Positions 16,993 through 19,302 of a stretch of DNA of 19,302 nt are shown here, piece after piece. Every line of letters starts with the position of its first letter. Position 1 is the stretch's first letter. The notes beneath the pieces were generated by a model. That model was not told the DNA's origin. It worked only from the letters and a program-made list of their open reading frames with translations, and made no database searches. Location of the stretch: the NCBI GenBank assembly GCA_002316215.1, contig DCDB01000164.1, forward strand, positions 1 to 19,302. Direction: 5' to 3'. Source of the stretch: Lachnospiraceae bacterium UBA1066 (GTDB lineage: Bacteria > Bacillota > Clostridia > Lachnospirales > Lachnospiraceae). The position numbers were made by a program, and so were the translations under genes.

Positions 16993-17289
16993 CTATTCAA
17001 TCGTTAAAATGTCGGAAAAGCCGGTTACATCAAAGACGTCTTTAATGTCATCATTCGCGTTGACAATGACCATCGTCCCCTGTTTGTTCATTTTTTTCTG
17101 CGTCGATAAAAGCACACGAAGCCCTGCGCTTGATATATACTCGAGCTTTTCAAAATCAAAAGTCAGATCCTGAGTGTCCCCGAGTTTTTCCTTAAGCTCA
17201 CTTTCCAGTGACGGTGATGTCGTTGTGTCCAGCCTTCCTTCCAGAGCCACCGTCATCGCACTGTCCTCTTTTGAAACCGTAATATTCAT
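16993..17289 (-). CDS. STAS-domain anti-anti-sigma-type antagonist
   Basis: 98 residues from the ATG at 17289, the usual size of an RsbV/SpoIIAA-type protein. The conserved stretch is LEYISSAGLRVLL; Ser54 aligns with the phosphorylated Ser of RsbV, with Ser53 in place of the preceding Asp. In family terms, the unphosphorylated form binds the RsbW-like kinase and frees its target, and a SpoIIE-type phosphatase restores it. Both partners are encoded in this window. A start at 17310 overlapping the previous stop is possible, but the ATG at 17289 has GGGAGG 6 nt upstream. It is the second gene of the operon, ahead of the exporter genes. Confidence 0.9.
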   Translation of the reverse strand: MNITVSKEDSAMTVALEGRLDTTTSPSLESELKEKLGDTQDLTFDFEKLEYISSAGLRVLLSTQKKMNKQGTMVIVNANDDIKDVFDVTGFSDILTIE

Positions 17290-17310
17290 CTCTGCCTCCC
17301 GCTCTTTCAT

Positions 17311-17661
17311 TTATTTATAAACTGACAATTCCTCATCTTCAGCATCCATGTCGTAAAAAGAGGGAGGATGCCGCATCATCTCTTTAAGCTTTCTCGTCTT
17401 TCCATCCACTGCAGGTTCTTTCTTTTGCTGATCCTGCGTACCGGCACCATTTTCCGGTATTCCGAAAGCGTTATCCTGCTGCCCGTCCTGTTCGTCTCTC
17501 TCCGGATCGGGACATCCGGCCCTTGCTGTATCTTCCTGTCTGTCTCTCTCCGGTTGGGGACGTCTGTCTCTTCCTGTATCTTCCTTCATGACTTTCTCCG
17601 GATCGTTCCGCTGAACTTTCTCTATGGCGTTTAATTGGCTTTTTTCTGCATCGTTCTGCAT
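17311..17661 (-). CDS. Hydrophilic repeat-containing protein of unknown function
   Basis: 116 residues, highly charged, rich in Asp, Glu, Arg, Gln and Pro, with no membrane segment or known domain that I can see. Residues 27-42 and 43-58 form a tandem repeat (EDTGRDRRPQPERDRQ, then EDTARAGCPDPERDEQ). The C-terminal 30 residues are more ordered: KTRKLKEMMRHPPSFYDMD then an acidic end, which could be a docking helix. The ATG at 17661 has a GTGAGGA site upstream. It is the first gene of the minus-strand operon and its stop abuts the STAS gene. It is probably disordered; a regulatory or partner role beside the STAS protein is a guess. Confidence 0.6.
   Translation of the reverse strand: MQNDAEKSQLNAIEKVQRNDPEKVMKEDTGRDRRPQPERDRQEDTARAGCPDPERDEQDGQQDNAFGIPENGAGTQDQQKKEPAVDGKTRKLKEMMRHPPSFYDMDAEDEELSVYK
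17488..17583 (-). repeat. Two-copy 48-bp tandem repeat in frame
   Basis: Units at 17583-17536 and 17535-17488 encode the 16-residue repeats ending PERDRQ and PERDEQ. The copies differ at several bases, so the duplication is not very recent. Its length, a multiple of three, keeps the frame. Confidence 0.75.
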
Positions 17662-17745
17662 AGAAATTTCCTCACGGATTTGCTGTTGTTGATTTCATCA
17701 ATGACGCGTTGTCCTCATTCAGCCGCCTTTATCCGTCAACTCACC

Positions 17746-17760
17746 GCTGCAAGTTGCAGC
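17746..17760. promoter_or_regulatory. Palindrome GCTGCAA-G-TTGCAGC
   Basis: A perfect 7-bp inverted repeat around one central base. It overlaps CCGCTGCAAGTTG (17744-17756), which is repeated at 10 of 13 positions as CCGCTGCGGTTTG at 17789-17801. The 45-bp centre spacing is about four helical turns. Candidate binding site for a regulator of the RiPP operon. Confidence 0.45.
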
Positions 17761-17765
17761 CTACA

Positions 17766-17789
17766 GATTAATATTATTCCTTATTAATC
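17766..17789. promoter_or_regulatory. Palindrome GATTAATA-N8-TATTAATC, candidate operator
   Basis: Perfect 8-bp arms with an 8-bp spacer, which suits a dimeric DNA-binding protein. The minus-strand side holds TAATAT, a possible -10 for the RiPP operon, so binding here could directly block or aid polymerase. The cognate regulator is not in the window. Confidence 0.5.
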
Positions 17790-17839
17790 CGCTGCGGTTT
17801 GCCATTTGTCCCGCAATTTTACCTTTCGTCCCTTCATCT

Positions 17840-17867
17840 TTCGATTCACTCAAAAAGATGCTATACT
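17840..17867 (+). promoter_or_regulatory. Extended -10 promoter for the sensor kinase
   Basis: TGCTATACT gives an extended -10 (TGn followed by TATACT at 17862-17867). The -35 region (TTTCGA) is weak, as is usual for this class. Transcription would begin near 17874, giving a leader of about 155 nt before the kinase ATG at 18029. Confidence 0.5.
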
Positions 17868-17974
17868 GTGTTAAAAGGGATACAAACCTACAGCGCTGCT
17901 ACTCATCCTGCACATGTTTTTACTGCAGATTTAAAAAGCGTCGGATAGTCCGCTCTGCTTTCTATTCGCGCAAA

Positions 17975-18015
17975 AACAGCCGTCCGTGTGAACGGCTGTT
18001 CACTTTTAATTTTTT
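17975..18015 (+). terminator. Terminator-like hairpin in the kinase leader (possible attenuator)
   Basis: AACAGCCGT (17975-17983) pairs perfectly with ACGGCTGTT (17992-18000) around an 8-nt loop, followed by a T-rich run to 18015. On the minus strand the hairpin also runs into TTTTTG. It sits between divergent genes, where an ordinary terminator is not needed, and ends 13 nt before the kinase start. It may attenuate the kinase leader or end a small transcript. Confidence 0.6.
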
Positions 18016-18028
18016 CATGAGGCGGTGT

Positions 18029-19302
18029 ATGACGGCAAATATCATTTTTCTGTTTCAGCATTTTTGCGGTTTCCTGCTGCAGCTGGTGCCCTCCTTCGTA
18101 CTGCTGATCGTGCCTTTCGGAAGAAGCAGCTGCCGCATCCGATATAAATATATGTTTTTCCTTTTAATAACAGGACTCTTTTTGGCAGCGGCAGGCTTTT
18201 CCTTCCTGTTGCTGTTTTTCCGCGGAAATTATGCCGGCTCGCTTGCTGCCGCTGATATTTATATGGGACTTTCCATCGTGTGCTGCGCGGTTCTTTTCTT
18301 CTTCTTAAACACAGAACCTTTTCAGCATAAGTTGATAACTGTATGCCTGAGCTGTGCCTATGGAATCACTTCTTACTTCGGTACAAACCTGCTGATACAC
18401 GCAGCGCCTATATCCGCATTTTTTGTTTCGGAATATCAGGTGTACGACCCACTGACTATTTTTTATTATGCTGTATTTTCGGTACTGACGCTTCCGGTCT
18501 GTATTCGGTTCGAGCACAGAACCATGCGGAACTATTTTGAAAATACGACACCGGTTTATCTAAAACGCCACTGCTTCATCCTGGCAATTCTGACAATGAG
18601 CTATTTCGCCGTTTTGGTCTTTATGGATCTTTATGCCGCTTCCCTGGACAGCCGTCCGGAGATCATGCCTATGCAGTTAATGTGTTTTATTTTCTCGACA
18701 ATATGCCTCATCATTGTCTACTGGCTTCTCTTCCAGGAATCCCGTCAGATCCGGCGGCAGGAAGAAATGGAAAAACTTGTGCTCATACAGCAGCTGCAGT
18801 ATAAAACTCTGAAAAATGAAATCGACAGCACACACCGCGCCCGCCATGACATGCGCCATATGTACCGTACGATTGCCGAACTGATTGACGAAGGAAAAGA
18901 AGAAGATATAAAAAAGATCCTGACTGAGGGAGATGTTTATATTTCCGGCCTTGAAACCAAATTTTTCTGCAAAGAGCCGGCCGTGAATGCCCTGCTGCAG
19001 TACTATTACGCACAGGCTATTGAAAAAAATATATCCATCCGGATTTCAGCCCGTCTGGATCAGATGCTTTACTTTAATGTTGTGGATATTGTACTGATGC
19101 TCGGAAATATGCTGGAAAATGCTATCCGAAGCTGTATGATCGCTGAAGACACGCGTTTTATAGAATTGGTAATCAGTTTTGTCGGAAATAAGCTGGCTAT
19201 TTATATGGAAAATTCCTGCACAAACGTTCATTTCAACACTTCCGGAAGATCGGAGTCCGGGAAATGGCTGCCCGCCTCTTCCTTCCTTTCGACAAAGCAG
19301 AA
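18029..19302 (+). CDS. Agr-type GHKL sensor histidine kinase (3' end beyond window)
   Basis: 424 residues are visible. Residues 1-235 hold about six or seven hydrophobic segments, the usual sensor of agr-like kinases. A linker helix leads to the phosphoacceptor box HRARHDMRHMYR (His273 the likely site) and an N-box LGNMLENAIRSC (Asn364). The G-boxes lie past the window edge. These kinases often sense secreted peptides and pass phosphate to a LytTR-type response regulator, probably encoded just downstream. An in-frame ATG exists at 18017, but the ATG at 18029 has TGAGG 7-8 nt upstream and is preferred. Being divergent from the RiPP operon, it is a good candidate for a sensor of the product or its leader; this is inference. 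Confidence 0.88.
   Translation, partial: MTANIIFLFQHFCGFLLQLVPSFVLLIVPFGRSSCRIRYKYMFFLLITGLFLAAAGFSFLLLFFRGNYAGSLAAADIYMGLSIVCCAVLFFFLNTEPFQHKLITVCLSCAYGITSYFGTNLLIHAAPISAFFVSEYQVYDPLTIFYYAVFSVLTLPVCIRFEHRTMRNYFENTTPVYLKRHCFILAILTMSYFAVLVFMDLYAASLDSRPEIMPMQLMCFIFSTICLIIVYWLLFQESRQIRRQEEMEKLVLIQQLQYKTLKNEIDSTHRARHDMRHMYRTIAELIDEGKEEDIKKILTEGDVYISGLETKFFCKEPAVNALLQYYYAQAIEKNISIRISARLDQMLYFNVVDIVLMLGNMLENAIRSCMIAEDTRFIELVISFVGNKLAIYMENSCTNVHFNTSGRSESGKWLPASSFLSTKQ

Larger units (their letters stand above)
17662..18028. promoter_or_regulatory. Divergent intergenic control region
   Basis: This 367-bp stretch separates the minus-strand RiPP operon from the plus-strand sensor kinase and holds no gene I can support. 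It contains several palindromes (17689-17701, 17746-17760, 17766-17789, 17789-17797), a plus-strand extended -10 promoter, and a terminator-like hairpin. Upstream of the minus-strand operon I see a -10-like TAATAT inside the 17766-17789 palindrome but no matching -35, which would fit an activator-dependent promoter. A TTGACG at 17739-17734 (minus strand) has no good -10 at the right distance. Confidence 0.6.

Noticed and set aside
17662..18028. SigB-type promoter, prompted by the partner-switching genes
   Set aside because: No GTTTAA and GGGTAT pair with suitable spacing was found on either strand.
1..19302. tRNA, rRNA, CRISPR arrays, transposases or attachment sites
   Set aside because: None was recognised. 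No regularly spaced repeats and no transposase or integrase motifs were seen.

Overview
The window looks like a chromosomal segment of a low-to-mid GC Firmicute, most likely class Clostridia (Lachnospiraceae-like). The grounds are strong AGGAGG-type ribosome binding sites, agr-type GHKL kinase architecture, RsbV/RsbW/SpoIIE-type partner-switching genes and NHLM-type export genes. The genus cannot be fixed from the sequence.

Almost everything lies on the minus strand and forms a RiPP (ribosomally made, post-translationally modified peptide) locus. In transcription order (right to left) it holds: a hydrophilic repeat-containing protein (17661-17311); a STAS anti-anti-sigma-type protein (17289-16993); the NHLM secretion trio, which is an HlyD-type adaptor, a C39-peptidase/ABC exporter and an ABC2-type exporter half (16883-10212); a CPBP membrane protease (10198-9482); a probable tandem GNAT-fold protein (9452-8532); precursor 1 (8485-8135); a PoyD-like radical SAM peptide epimerase (8125-6758); precursor 2 (6721-6407); a 248-bp gap with a long inverted repeat; a radical SAM/SPASM maturase (6158-4830); a HExxH...ExxxD putative metallopeptidase (4843-3983); and an RsbW-like kinase (3915-3487) followed by a terminator. 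Two more minus-strand genes follow: a DUF2156/lysyl-phosphatidylglycerol-synthase-C-like protein (3323-2418) and a truncated sensor (2401-1) that fuses an EamA-like membrane domain, dCache, HAMP and the start of a SpoIIE-type phosphatase.

The two precursors share an 85-residue NHLP (nitrile-hydratase-like) leader ending in GG. Their short Cys/Ala-rich cores have different lengths but the same tail, C-x-G-x-A-C-A-A-x3-V-K. A plausible scheme is that the epimerase makes D-residues, the SPASM enzyme makes a Cys-based or other C-H crosslink, the C39 exporter cuts after GG while exporting, and the metallopeptidase and acyltransferase-like proteins trim or decorate the product. A complete partner-switching set (phosphatase, kinase, antagonist) is spread around the RiPP genes with no sigma factor in the window.

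Divergently on the plus strand, at 18029 to the window edge, is an agr/GHKL-type sensor kinase. The 367-bp intergenic region between it and the RiPP operon is rich in palindromes. It also holds an extended -10 promoter and a terminator-like hairpin in the kinase leader, and it probably is the control region of the locus.
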